The notes: generated from the letters alone by a model not told the origin. A DNA stretch of 8,938 bases from Proteobacteria bacterium UBA7447 (GCA_002477475.1 DLPX01000085.1:14561-23498); one strand, 5' to 3'; positions 1 to 6,143 are shown, numbered from the stretch's first letter. Numbers and translations: made by a program.

Positions 1-474
1 TTTTTCTGTGGAGAGTTGTTGTCGCTCATTTTCAACTGCAGCCAACTCTTCAGTCAGGTCCGCTTTTTCAGAAGCCAGCGCTTGTCTTACTTTCTGCATT
101 TCTCCGACGTCATCCAGCAACGCCGAGATCTCGCTTTCCTTCAGCACGATGGTTTCTTCAGCCGCAGAGCGTTCGGCCTCTGCTTGCGCCAGCACGGAAC
201 GCAAGCGCACCACTTCGTCTCCCAGCGTCGCGATGCGCATCTCCATCTCGCCGCGCTGTGTGGTCATGGTCTCGGTCTGGCTAACGGACTCGCGCAGCTG
301 GCCCACCAGCTCAGTGTTTCGCATCAGGATAATGACCAACGCCACCAAAAAGATGAGCACCACCACCGTCATGATGTCGGTAAAAGACGGCCACACGCTG
401 TCCTCGTCCGAGCGCCCACTCACCGTGGGCGAGACTCTCAGGTCGACAAAACCGTCTGTGCGGGTAATAGCCAC
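1..474 (-). CDS. MotB-like proton-channel partner with long coiled coil (partial, C-terminus beyond window)
   Basis: The frame is open from a GTG at 474-472 to the window edge, giving 158 residues without a stop. After a short polar cytoplasmic N-terminus comes the segment VWPSFTDIMTVVVLIFLV (about residues 27-44) inside one membrane helix (about 33-51). Asp33 sits at the start of that helix, the position of the proton-carrying Asp of MotB, ExbD and TolR stators. From about residue 55 onward the chain is Glu/Gln/Ala/Leu-rich with heptad-like spacing, which suggests a long periplasmic coiled coil. The part where an OmpA-like peptidoglycan-binding domain would be expected lies outside the window. 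GTG is the first usable start after the stop of the upstream channel gene, 6 bases away in the same frame, and there is no clear Shine-Dalgarno site, so coupled translation is likely. The MotB-type role is inferred from topology, the Asp and the MotA-like neighbour. The exact family is unknown. Confidence 0.85.
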   Translation of the reverse strand, partial: MAITRTDGFVDLRVSPTVSGRSDEDSVWPSFTDIMTVVVLIFLVALVIILMRNTELVGQLRESVSQTETMTTQRGEMEMRIATLGDEVVRLRSVLAQAEAERSAAEETIVLKESEISALLDDVGEMQKVRQALASEKADLTEELAAVENERQQLSTEK

Positions 475-480
475 TGCTTG

Positions 481-1422
481 CTACCGGTTGGGATCGTTCA
501 GCCGGAATCCCTCTCGCAATACCTGGGTCATCTCGATCAGACCCTCGCTGTTGCGTTGCATTTCGTCGCGGTAACTTGCAAGCAGGCTGCGCATATCCTC
601 GGCTACCTTTGCATATCCCGCCTGCGATTCGTCTAGCCGCTCCACCAGTGCTGCTGCGCTCCGCACGATATGGCTAAGCTGTTCAGCAGCCTTCTCGGGC
701 TCAATCTGAAACCGCGGGAGTAGCACCCGGCTCGTTGCCTCTTCAATTCGGCTCACAACATGCGTTTGCGCATCCATTAGCCGCAGATAGAAATACCCGA
801 AAAATAGGTAAGCAAAGATCGCAGTCATCGTCGTCGACAGCGCTGTCGACATACCGTGGATGATCATGCTCAAACCACCCATTTCCGTTGTAGACGTAAT
901 GACGTCAGATGCACCGAGCAACGCGATTGATAACGACACAATCGTGCCGAAGACTCCCGTGAGGATCAGAACGTTGTGCACAAACTTCGGGAAGCTCACC
1001 CGGCTAGATTCAAGTGCTACCAGCGTCGCCGCCAGCGCACTGTGATTGATAACCGCGTGCTGGCGATGCAGATCCTCCAGCGCCAGGTATCGCCGGACGA
1101 TTAGCGAGCTCGCTTCCGCCCCTTCGGTCGGTGCTGAACCTGCCTCCAGATTCTCGAGCACGCGGCTGATCGCGAGCTCTTCCCCGCTCAGGCGCTGGAA
1201 CTCCCGGACAATATGAAAGATGCCAGCAAGAAACAGGATCAGGATGCCGCCGTTAATAAACCAACCTACGTGGGTTATCTGATTCTTAAGATAAATCTGG
1301 GAGAGAAAATCCGATTGCCATACGCCCACCACGATGATTGCGACCCCGAGCACAATCAACTGCGTCAGTATCTTTCGCGAATAAATATCCTCGCTACCTG
1401 CCAGCTGCGTTTTCTCACCCAT
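481..1422 (-). CDS. MotA/TolQ/ExbB-family proton channel protein
   Basis: This 313-residue membrane protein has four predicted helices, at about residues 18-35, 53-72, 150-170 and 188-213. The last two carry the family's pore signature: LTGVFGTIVSLSIALLG (154-170), then GLSMIIHGMSTALSTTMTAIFAYLFFGYF (183-211), resembling the TolQ/ExbB/MotA TM3-TM4 region. A cytoplasmic loop of about 75 residues separates helices 2 and 3. A helical cytoplasmic tail of about 100 residues follows helix 4, longer than in TolQ or ExbB. The partner gene with a MotB-type Asp begins 6 bases downstream, so the two probably form an ion-driven inner-membrane stator. What they drive is unknown: there are no flagellar, Ton or Tol genes here. 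The ATG at 1422 is preceded by a weak purine-rich site (AGAGAG, about 8 bases upstream). Family membership is confident; a symbol such as motA or tolQ is not justified. Confidence 0.9.
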   Translation of the reverse strand: MGEKTQLAGSEDIYSRKILTQLIVLGVAIIVVGVWQSDFLSQIYLKNQITHVGWFINGGILILFLAGIFHIVREFQRLSGEELAISRVLENLEAGSAPTEGAEASSLIVRRYLALEDLHRQHAVINHSALAATLVALESSRVSFPKFVHNVLILTGVFGTIVSLSIALLGASDVITSTTEMGGLSMIIHGMSTALSTTMTAIFAYLFFGYFYLRLMDAQTHVVSRIEEATSRVLLPRFQIEPEKAAEQLSHIVRSAAALVERLDESQAGYAKVAEDMRSLLASYRDEMQRNSEGLIEMTQVLREGFRLNDPNR

Positions 1423-1613
1423 TCGAATTCTCTCTATTTCTCATTCACAACAGTACAGATCTCATTATGGCCTTGTGGGCGGTGATATACCACGCCGACG
1501 ACCCCTAACCGTTTCCTACGGAACAGTTCTCTGATCGATCGCTCCGCGGCATGGCCCATCTCTCCATCCGGTCACTCGTCCTCCAAACTTCGTGGTCTTT
1601 CAAATTTAATTCA

Positions 1614-1645
1614 CTGCCCGTTAGAAAGACATCCTTAACGGGCAG
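1614..1645. repeat. Perfect 10-bp inverted repeat with 12-base loop
   Basis: The arms CTGCCCGTTA (1614-1623) and TAACGGGCAG (1636-1645) are exact reverse complements separated by 12 bases. No T-tract follows on either strand, so it is not a standard intrinsic terminator. It lies 40 bases before the possible small ORF at 1686 and immediately upstream of promoter-like hexamers (GATAAT 1645-1650, TATACT 1662-1667). An operator or an RNA hairpin is therefore possible. Confidence 0.8.
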
Positions 1646-1685
1646 ATAATCAAATAACATTTATACTCTGTAGTACAATCAAATC

Positions 1686-1910
1686 ATGCCAGCAAAAAGA
1701 AAACCCCCTCCCGAATGGTGGCTCTTGGGCTACATGGCTCAATATCAACCATCTTATCTAATCGATAAGTTGAAAGAAATCGGATTAGACGCCCAAGCGC
1801 TTTATGAAGCCGCAGGTGCAGCTGCTGTGGATCTGCCAAACGAGGATTATCGACGACTATCTAAATCCTGGGCGGTTCGCCAGCATCGAGTAAGGACCAA
1901 GACGAGTTAG
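1686..1910 (+). CDS. Doubtful small ORF, hypothetical protein (74 aa)
   Basis: I do not recognise this ORF. It encodes 74 residues: a basic N-terminus (MPAKRKPPPEWW), a stretch that could form amphipathic helices (about residues 20-47, including SYLIDKLKEIGLDAQALYEAAGAAA) and a basic end. It has no signal peptide or membrane helix. In its favour, it does not overlap any other gene, the composition is protein-like, and a TATACT hexamer (1662-1667) lies just upstream. Against it, there is no Shine-Dalgarno site before the ATG, no good -35, and no recognisable domain. It could be a genuine lineage-specific small protein, the remnant of a longer gene, or chance. It is the only candidate gene on the plus strand in the left 6 kb. 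Confidence 0.35.
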   Translation: MPAKRKPPPEWWLLGYMAQYQPSYLIDKLKEIGLDAQALYEAAGAAAVDLPNEDYRRLSKSWAVRQHRVRTKTS

Positions 1911-2000
1911 AAAAATTGATAGTACTTCTTTGTAGCTCGTTGAAATATTCTTTCCGGCCATCTCAGAACATGGTTTTGCCCGATTTAAAACGTATATGGC

Positions 2001-2028
2001 CTTTAAAGAAATTGGGCGAGTTCAGCCC
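2001..2028 (-). terminator. Weak terminator candidate after mnmE
   Basis: Just past the mnmE stop, the minus strand reads a short GC stem (GGGC/GCCC, plus-strand arms 2014-2017 and 2025-2028, 7-base loop) followed by AATTTCTTTA. The stem is only 4 bp and the T-run is interrupted. It is the only terminator-like structure at the end of the rpmH-to-mnmE gene run. Confidence 0.25.
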
Positions 2029-2033
2029 GAACA

Positions 2034-3377
2034 CTACTTCCCAATACAAAAAGTAGAGAAAATATCCCCGAGTAAATCCTCTACCGTCACCTCACCGGTA
2101 ATCTCGCCAAGGGCGTTTTGTGCGAGCCGGATCTCTTCGGCCAGAAGATCAGTGCTCTTAAACTGGTTTATTGCCTGATCAAGGTGTGAATGCGCTCGCT
2201 GCATCGCCTCGATGTGGCGGCGCCTCGCCATGATGGTGTCTTCCCTTTCCCCGCGGTAACCCAACTCAAGCTGCAGCATTCTTTCAAGAGAATCTATTCC
2301 CTCCCCGTTGGTCGCGCTGACCGCGACAGCGGGGCACCCGTCTTGGTTTTTCAATTCACCAAAAGAGCGTCCGCTGAGATCGCACTTATTCAAAACCACG
2401 ATTTTTTTCTTCTGAGCAGAATCCTGTCCCTCTGTCTTTAGACCAATTGGATCTGGCTGCGTATCATCCCGAACCTCAAGCACGAGATCTGCCCGTTGGG
2501 CCGCGGTGATCGCTCGGCGCATGCCTTCCGCTTCAATCTCATCGTCACTCTCTCGAAGCCCCGCGGTATCGGTCAATCGGATTGGAAGTCCTTCGAGCGA
2601 GATAGTCGCCTCTAACGTATCCCGAGTGGTCCCCGGCGTAGCGGTCACGATCGCCCGCTCAGCCCTGGCAAGCGCATTCAATAGGCTGGATTTACCTGCA
2701 TTTGGCGCACCAATAAGTACGACCTCGGCGCCTGTGGATAACAGTTCTCCGGGTGTTGATCTGTCTATAAGTTCTCCGATAATTCCGCTAAATTCTTTTA
2801 TTTTCTTCTTAATTTCCTTATTTTCAATACTATCTACAGGTTCATCCGAGAAGTCAATATTTGCCTCGATAAATACCCTAAGTTCTCTTAAATTAACGCA
2901 TAGATCGGTTATCTTCTCTGAAAATTTCCCCTCTAGTGATCTTAGCGCGCACTTGGCCGCGGTTTCTGTCTGACTGTTAATCAAGTCGACTACCGCCTCG
3001 GCCTGGGCAAGATCCATTTTTCCGTTAAGAAATGCCCTTTCCGTGAACTCTCCCGGTCGTGCTAGTTCTGCCCCCAAGACAGTCACCTCAGCCAAGACAC
3101 TATCCAGAATGACGGGGCCGCCATGGCAATGCAGCTCAAGCACGTCCTCGCCTGTATAAGAAGCTGGAGCTTTAAAAAGAATCGCGATACCGTGATCAAG
3201 GGTGTCGCCACCCTTGCTATGAAATCGGGTTGGGGTAACTTCGCGCGGGTTCAATTGGTGCCCAGTTAACTTGTGGGCAATGCGCAGGCAATCCGGCCCA
3301 GAGAGACGAATGATCCCGATACCCCCTGTTCCCGGAGGCGTCGCCCTAGCGGCGATAGTTCGCGTTGAATCGCTCAA
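2034..3377 (-). CDS. mnmE: tRNA uridine-5-carboxymethylaminomethyl modification GTPase MnmE
   Basis: MnmE is a GTPase that works with MnmG to add the (carboxymethyl)aminomethyl group at C5 of wobble uridine U34 in certain tRNAs. The 447 residues compare with about 454 in E. coli. The N-terminal folate-binding domain contains ATPPGTGGIGIIRLSG (12-27). The G domain, inserted in the helical domain, shows G1 GAPNAGKS (223-230), G2 TTRD (250-253), G3 DTAG (270-273), G4 NKCD (330-333) and G5 SAT (354-356). The C-terminus is the catalytic CIGK motif with Cys444. The start is TTG at 3377, chosen because MSDSTRTIAARATPPG aligns with the family N-terminus; no ATG lies upstream in frame and no Shine-Dalgarno site is well placed. 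The gene lies 43 bases after yidC. The helical stretch at residues 180-206 is Lys/Ile-rich and AT-rich in DNA compared with the rest. The usual neighbour mnmG is not downstream. Confidence 0.98.
   Translation of the reverse strand: MSDSTRTIAARATPPGTGGIGIIRLSGPDCLRIAHKLTGHQLNPREVTPTRFHSKGGDTLDHGIAILFKAPASYTGEDVLELHCHGGPVILDSVLAEVTVLGAELARPGEFTERAFLNGKMDLAQAEAVVDLINSQTETAAKCALRSLEGKFSEKITDLCVNLRELRVFIEANIDFSDEPVDSIENKEIKKKIKEFSGIIGELIDRSTPGELLSTGAEVVLIGAPNAGKSSLLNALARAERAIVTATPGTTRDTLEATISLEGLPIRLTDTAGLRESDDEIEAEGMRRAITAAQRADLVLEVRDDTQPDPIGLKTEGQDSAQKKKIVVLNKCDLSGRSFGELKNQDGCPAVAVSATNGEGIDSLERMLQLELGYRGEREDTIMARRRHIEAMQRAHSHLDQAINQFKSTDLLAEEIRLAQNALGEITGEVTVEDLLGDIFSTFCIGK
2733..2741 (-). promoter_or_regulatory. 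Perfect DnaA box inside mnmE
   Basis: The plus strand reads TGTGGATAA, which is TTATCCACA on the minus strand, an exact match to the 9-base DnaA consensus. It lies inside the mnmE reading frame (Leu-Ser-Thr, about residues 213-215). The match is certain; function is not, since the codons could produce it by chance. Confidence 0.5.
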
Positions 3378-3420
3378 GGGGTCTGTCCGGTAAGAGCTCC
3401 AACAGTCTGGCAGGCCGTCG

Positions 3421-5139
3421 TTAGGTCTTGCTGTCAGCCGCCTGGATTTTGCGCGTAATCACCCACTGCTGCGCAATTGAGAGAACGTTGTTCACCAACC
3501 AGTACAGCACCAGACCCGATGGGAACCACAAGAAGAAGATGGTGAAGACCAACGGCAGCGCCATCATGATCTTCTGCTGCATGGGATCAAGTGGCGCCGG
3601 ATTCAGCAATTGCTGGCCGAACATCGAGGCGCCCATCAAGATCGGCAGCACGTAGTAAGGATCCTGTAACGAAAGATCTTTGATCCACAAGGCAAAGGGC
3701 GCCTGGCGCAACTCGACGCTCTCCAATAGCACCCAATAGAGAGCGATGAAAACAGGGATCTGAATGACGATCGGCAGGCAGCCACCAAGAGGGTTGATCT
3801 TCTCTTTTTTGTAGATCTCCATCATCGCCTGCTGGAACTTCTGCTTGTCATCACCGAAACGTTCCTTCAGCGTCTGCATGCGAGGCTGCATCTTTTTCAT
3901 GCGCGCCATGGATTTGTAACTGGCAGCAGAAAGCGGGAAGAACACCAACTTGACGAGAAGCGTCAGCAGGATGATCGACACACCCCAGTTGTTCACCACG
4001 CGATTGATGTAGGTCATCACCCAGAAGAGTGGTGAGGACACGGGGGTCAGCCAGCCATAGTCAACTGTAAGCTCCAGTTGGTTGTCGGCCTTGATCATCC
4101 GCTCGGTTTCTTTTGGTCCGATGTACATCTCGCCGTCCAACTCTTGTGAGCTTCCCGCAGGCACAACCGTCGGCTGCGTGGTTTTGTAACCTACCAGGTA
4201 ACGTGGGCCAGTGTCCCGGTTCGTTACGTTCGAGTAGAACTCATAACCGGTTCCCGCATCAGGAAGGAGGGCGCCCACAAAATAATGCTGAAGCATCGCG
4301 ACCCAACCGGAAGGGGTCGGTCGAGCGAGGTTTGCCTCATACATCTCTGCAAAGTCGATCTTCTGGTACTTGTCTTCTGGGGTGAAGATGGCGCCCCCTT
4401 TATAACTTGGCAATCGGGTGAGGAACCCGAGGCCACTGCTCTGCTCTGCCACCTGAGTGCGCAATATCTGGGAATAGCGATAACCGGACCATGTCTCACC
4501 GCTTTGGTTATCCACAGTAAAGGTCACATCGACAAAATAGCTGTTTCTGAAAAACGTAAAGGTTTTTCTGAAACGAACACCCTCTTCTGATGTCCAGTCG
4601 AGGTGCAGGTCGACGCTGTTGGCGCCGGGAGCCAGTGTCACGTTTTCCTGATCAGTAGAAAAGATTGTGTGATGGTTGGGGGTGTCTTTGTTTGTGCTCA
4701 GAAGACCATCCTGAATCAGGAATAGATCTGCACCCTTGTCGTTCAACAAGACAAATGGGGTGTCGGGTTCTTCAAGCGATACCGGATAAGTTAAAAGAGA
4801 CAAGTGTCTTAAGTCGCCGCCTTTGGTATCAATCTCTGCACGAATGAGATCCGTTTCCACAACCACCCGGCGCTCTGCAGGCAAGCTCTGGATCACGGGA
4901 ACAGTGGATGGGATATCTGTGGACTCGACAGTCGCGGACGCGGTCGGTGCCTGGGGAATATCATCAGCCTGAGACCCGCCGCTCGCTTTGTTCGCGCCCT
5001 GTGTTGTTTCGGATTGAGCCGAAGTCGCGGCATTGAAGCTGGTGCCGTTTTTGTCCGCTTCATACTCCAACCATGACTGCCACAGCAACAGCAACACCAT
5101 GCCAAGCGCACCAAAGAGAATCAGTCTTTGAAAATCCAT
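3421..5139 (-). CDS. yidC: Membrane protein insertase YidC (Oxa1 family)
   Basis: YidC inserts and folds inner-membrane proteins, alone or with SecYEG. The 572-residue length is normal for the Gram-negative form. It has an N-terminal signal-anchor helix (about 5-24), a low-complexity Ser/Thr/Ala linker (about 30-85), a large periplasmic beta-sandwich domain (about 90-345) and the conserved five-helix core from about 365. Diagnostic segments include KINPLGGCLPIVIQIPVFIALYWVL (447-471), SVELRQAPFALWI (474-486) and DPMQQKIMMALPLVFTIFFLWFPSGLVLYW (518-547). The positive residue in the hydrophilic groove is Lys397 (TLLVKLVFFPL), where E. coli has Arg366. The ATG at 5139 directly abuts the yidD stop (TAA-ATG), with GGTGAG about 11 bases upstream, so translation is probably coupled to yidD. 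Identification is very secure. Confidence 0.99.
   Translation of the reverse strand: MDFQRLILFGALGMVLLLLWQSWLEYEADKNGTSFNAATSAQSETTQGANKASGGSQADDIPQAPTASATVESTDIPSTVPVIQSLPAERRVVVETDLIRAEIDTKGGDLRHLSLLTYPVSLEEPDTPFVLLNDKGADLFLIQDGLLSTNKDTPNHHTIFSTDQENVTLAPGANSVDLHLDWTSEEGVRFRKTFTFFRNSYFVDVTFTVDNQSGETWSGYRYSQILRTQVAEQSSGLGFLTRLPSYKGGAIFTPEDKYQKIDFAEMYEANLARPTPSGWVAMLQHYFVGALLPDAGTGYEFYSNVTNRDTGPRYLVGYKTTQPTVVPAGSSQELDGEMYIGPKETERMIKADNQLELTVDYGWLTPVSSPLFWVMTYINRVVNNWGVSIILLTLLVKLVFFPLSAASYKSMARMKKMQPRMQTLKERFGDDKQKFQQAMMEIYKKEKINPLGGCLPIVIQIPVFIALYWVLLESVELRQAPFALWIKDLSLQDPYYVLPILMGASMFGQQLLNPAPLDPMQQKIMMALPLVFTIFFLWFPSGLVLYWLVNNVLSIAQQWVITRKIQAADSKT
4508..4516 (+). promoter_or_regulatory. Perfect DnaA box inside yidC
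   Basis: TTATCCACA on the plus strand is an exact DnaA consensus 9-mer within the yidC coding sequence. It lies about 1.5 kb from the boxes upstream of dnaA. The match is certain; whether DnaA uses it is unknown. Confidence 0.5.
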
Positions 5140-5385
5140 TTAACTCAACTCACCATGCAGTTTGGCGTCGCATTTTTCTGGGACTGGGTCAAAGCCTCCA
5201 GGATGCCATGGGTGGCAACGACCTATCCGGCGGACGGTCAGCCACAAACCCATAAGCACACCGCGTTTTTCGATCGCCTCGATGGCGTAACAGGAGCATG
5301 AAGGGTAAAACCTGCAGGTCTGCCCGAACCATGGGCTGACAAGGTACTGGTACCCCTTGAGAAGCATAACTAGGACTTTCTGCAT
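5140..5385 (-). CDS. yidD: Membrane protein insertion efficiency factor YidD
   Basis: YidD is a small, basic, membrane-associated protein thought to help YidC insert membrane proteins. The 81 residues match the family length. The signature is clear: an amphipathic N-terminal helix, then SPWFGQTCRFYPSCSCYAIEAI (17-38) with Cys24 and Cys30, then GRCHPWHPGGFDPVP (55-69) with Cys57. The ATG at 5385 lies inside the end of rnpA, a 16-base overlap in a different frame, which is the usual arrangement for this pair. The stop abuts the yidC start. No likely alternative identity. Confidence 0.97.
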   Translation of the reverse strand: MQKVLVMLLKGYQYLVSPWFGQTCRFYPSCSCYAIEAIEKRGVLMGLWLTVRRIGRCHPWHPGGFDPVPEKCDAKLHGELS

Positions 5386-5729
5386 TCGTTACTTATCCGG
5401 TGCCAATGTCTTTCAAGGCTTTGGCACACCTCTTTGTTCTGGGCAAGCGCGCTAGGGTGGCGGGCGATTGCCACGATATCGAGTCCCGTCACTTGCGTTG
5501 AATGGTAACGGAAAAACTCCCTCACCAATCTTTTTAAGAGATTACGCTGAACCGCTTTTCGCGATGTCCTCTTCGAGACCGTGATGCCGATGCGAGATCG
5601 GGCGAGTCTGTTTTCCGTCGCGTAGACAACAAAGAGTCGATCTTTGCTGCTGCACTTCTTGGTTAATACCGCTTTAAATTCTGCGGCGCGAAGAAGGCGA
5701 CAGGATCTAGGGAAGTTGCGATCGGCCAC
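5370..5729 (-). CDS. rnpA: Ribonuclease P protein component
   Basis: RnpA is the protein subunit of RNase P. It binds the catalytic RNA (rnpB, not in this window) and helps it recognise the 5' leader of precursor tRNAs. The 119 residues match the family. The N-terminus (FPRSCRLLRAAEFKAVL, 6-22) aligns with E. coli RnpA, and RIGITVSKR (46-54) leads into the RNA-binding signature RKAVQRNLLKRLVREFFR (57-74). The protein is strongly basic. The start is GTG at 5729, 29 bases after rpmH; no upstream ATG exists in frame after the rpmH stop. There is no recognisable Shine-Dalgarno site, so coupling to rpmH translation is plausible. The end overlaps yidD by 16 bases. Confidence 0.97.
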   Translation of the reverse strand: MADRNFPRSCRLLRAAEFKAVLTKKCSSKDRLFVVYATENRLARSRIGITVSKRTSRKAVQRNLLKRLVREFFRYHSTQVTGLDIVAIARHPSALAQNKEVCQSLERHWHRISNECRKS

Positions 5730-5758
5730 GGCCGCGCGTTGGTCCGCGCGGAATGCGC

Positions 5759-5893
5759 TTAGGCGCTTAACTCTGCCCGGCCTTTGGCACGCCGAGCATT
5801 GATGATTGCGCGACCCCCTCGGGTTTTCATTCGTGCGCGGAAACCATGGCGACGCTTGCGTTTGACCACACTGGGTTGGAAGGTTCTTTTCAT
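5759..5893 (-). CDS. rpmH: 50S ribosomal protein L34
   Basis: This short gene encodes 44 residues, the standard L34 length: MKRTFQPSVVKRKRRHGFRA at the start, then RMKTRGGRAI (21-30), and RRAKGRAELSA at the end. L34 is a very basic protein buried in 23S rRNA of the large subunit. MKRTFQPS and the HGFRARM and RRAKGR blocks are diagnostic. The ATG is at 5893 and the stop TAA at 5761-5759. It is the first gene of the minus-strand run rpmH-rnpA-yidD-yidC-mnmE and faces away from dnaA. No strong Shine-Dalgarno site is visible; a small hairpin lies 19 bases upstream. Confidence 0.98.
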   Translation of the reverse strand: MKRTFQPSVVKRKRRHGFRARMKTRGGRAIINARRAKGRAELSA

Positions 5894-5911
5894 GACAAGT
5901 TTAGATCCGAG

Positions 5912-5927
5912 AGCGCAAAAGGGCGCT
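5912..5927 (-). other. Small hairpin in the rpmH leader
   Basis: AGCGC (5912-5916) and GCGCT (5923-5927) form a perfect 5-bp stem with a 6-base loop. It lies between the predicted -10 element and the rpmH start, so it would be in the 5' leader of the ribosomal-protein mRNA. No T-run follows. A role is speculative. Confidence 0.35.
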
Positions 5928-5929
5928 GG

Positions 5930-5959
5930 AATTTACATCTTTAGTAGAGAAAAAGTCAA
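5930..5959 (-). promoter_or_regulatory. Predicted sigma-70 promoter of the rpmH operon
   Basis: On the minus strand, TTGACT (5959-5954) is a 5/6 match to the -35 consensus. It is followed after 18 bases by TAAATT (5935-5930), or after 17 by GTAAAT, as a moderate -10. Transcription would start about 30 bases before rpmH. It is the best promoter-like sequence for the minus-strand operon in the divergent region. Confidence 0.55.
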
Positions 5960-5992
5960 TAATTTCCTGTTTTCCAGACACTTTAGGTCTAT

Positions 5993-6001
5993 TGTGGATA
6001 A
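5993..6001 (-). promoter_or_regulatory. DnaA box 1 upstream of dnaA
   Basis: TGTGGATAA is an exact DnaA consensus in reverse orientation. It is part of a 13-base direct repeat TTGTGGATAAAAA (5992-6004) repeated at 6020-6032. The pair lies between the rpmH and dnaA promoters, about 100 bases before the dnaA -10, a position suited to autoregulation of dnaA or to an origin role. Confidence 0.85.
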
Positions 6002-6020
6002 AAAATTTTTCTTCTAAACT

Positions 6021-6029
6021 TGTGGATAA
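6021..6029 (-). promoter_or_regulatory. DnaA box 2 upstream of dnaA
   Basis: This is a second exact TGTGGATAA in the same orientation, 28 bases from the first. The sequence between them and just after the first box is A/T-rich (AAAAATTTTTCTTC). Same interpretation as box 1. Confidence 0.85.
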
Positions 6030-6079
6030 AAATCCTTATAGACTTTAGAATGTAATGTAGATGAAAACGAGGGTCTCTC

Positions 6080-6108
6080 TTCCGAAAACTCCGGTTTTGG
6101 CGTATATT
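6080..6108 (+). promoter_or_regulatory. Predicted dnaA promoter
   Basis: TTCCGA (6080-6085) is a weak -35; after exactly 17 bases comes TATATT (6103-6108), a good -10. A second AT-rich hexamer (TATTAT) overlaps just downstream. The spacer holds an inverted repeat AAAAC-TCCG-GTTTT (6086-6099). The start point would fall around 6115, leaving a leader of about 30 bases with the AGGAG site. Confidence 0.5.
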
Positions 6109-6130
6109 ATTTATAAGTAATTGTTTTATA

Positions 6131-6135
6131 AGGAG
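6131..6135 (+). promoter_or_regulatory. Shine-Dalgarno site that fixes the TTG start of dnaA
   Basis: AGGAG lies 8 bases before the TTG at 6144. It is the only strong ribosome binding site near the expected DnaA N-terminus and supports the non-ATG start. Confidence 0.85.
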
Positions 6136-6143
6136 ATTTAAAA

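Larger units (their letters stand above)
1423..2033. other. Poorly conserved spacer between mnmE and the channel pair
   Basis: This 611-base stretch separates the channel pair from the end of mnmE. It holds one doubtful plus-strand ORF (1686-1910), a perfect inverted repeat (1614-1645) and a weak hairpin after mnmE. I see no tRNA, insertion-sequence ends or CRISPR-like repeats. The part upstream of the channel gene (1423-1600) must contain its promoter. On the minus strand the only candidates are a CATAAT (complement of 1462-1467) and a TATATC further upstream, both without a convincing -35, so I make no call. The sequence is more AT-rich around 1600-1700 than the flanking genes. Confidence 0.6.

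Noticed and set aside
8..636. Two long overlapping plus-strand ORFs at the left edge
   Set aside because: Their products are Ser/Thr/Arg- or His-rich with no recognisable domain, and they lie antisense to the MotB-like and channel genes, whose minus-strand translations show clear membrane helices and motifs.
974..982. TGTGCACAA as an additional DnaA box
   Set aside because: Its complement TTGTGCACA breaks the TTWTNCACA rule at position 3, and the site lies in the channel gene far from the other boxes.
1..1422. Calling the pair a Zorya defence system (zorA/zorB)
   Set aside because: Only the generic MotA/MotB architecture is visible. The channel tail is too short for a typical ZorA, and no ZorC, ZorD or ZorE gene is in the window.
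1614..1645. Inverted repeat as an integron attC site or an intrinsic terminator
   Set aside because: The GTTA/TAAC core boxes are in the wrong order and orientation for attC, there is no integrase or cassette, and no T-run follows the stem on either strand.
3780..3995. Lys397 in YidC as a missing key residue
   Set aside because: The groove needs a positive charge, and Lys keeps it. A Lys at this position is a conservative replacement in the family and does not suggest loss of function.
4113..4590. Several 90-100-residue ORFs on both strands inside yidC
   Set aside because: They overlap the periplasmic domain coding region of a confidently identified, full-length yidC and show no domain features.
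5784..6017. Plus-strand ORF across rpmH and its promoter region
   Set aside because: It is antisense to the unmistakable L34 gene and ends in the AT-rich DnaA-box region; its Arg-rich product is a shadow of L34.
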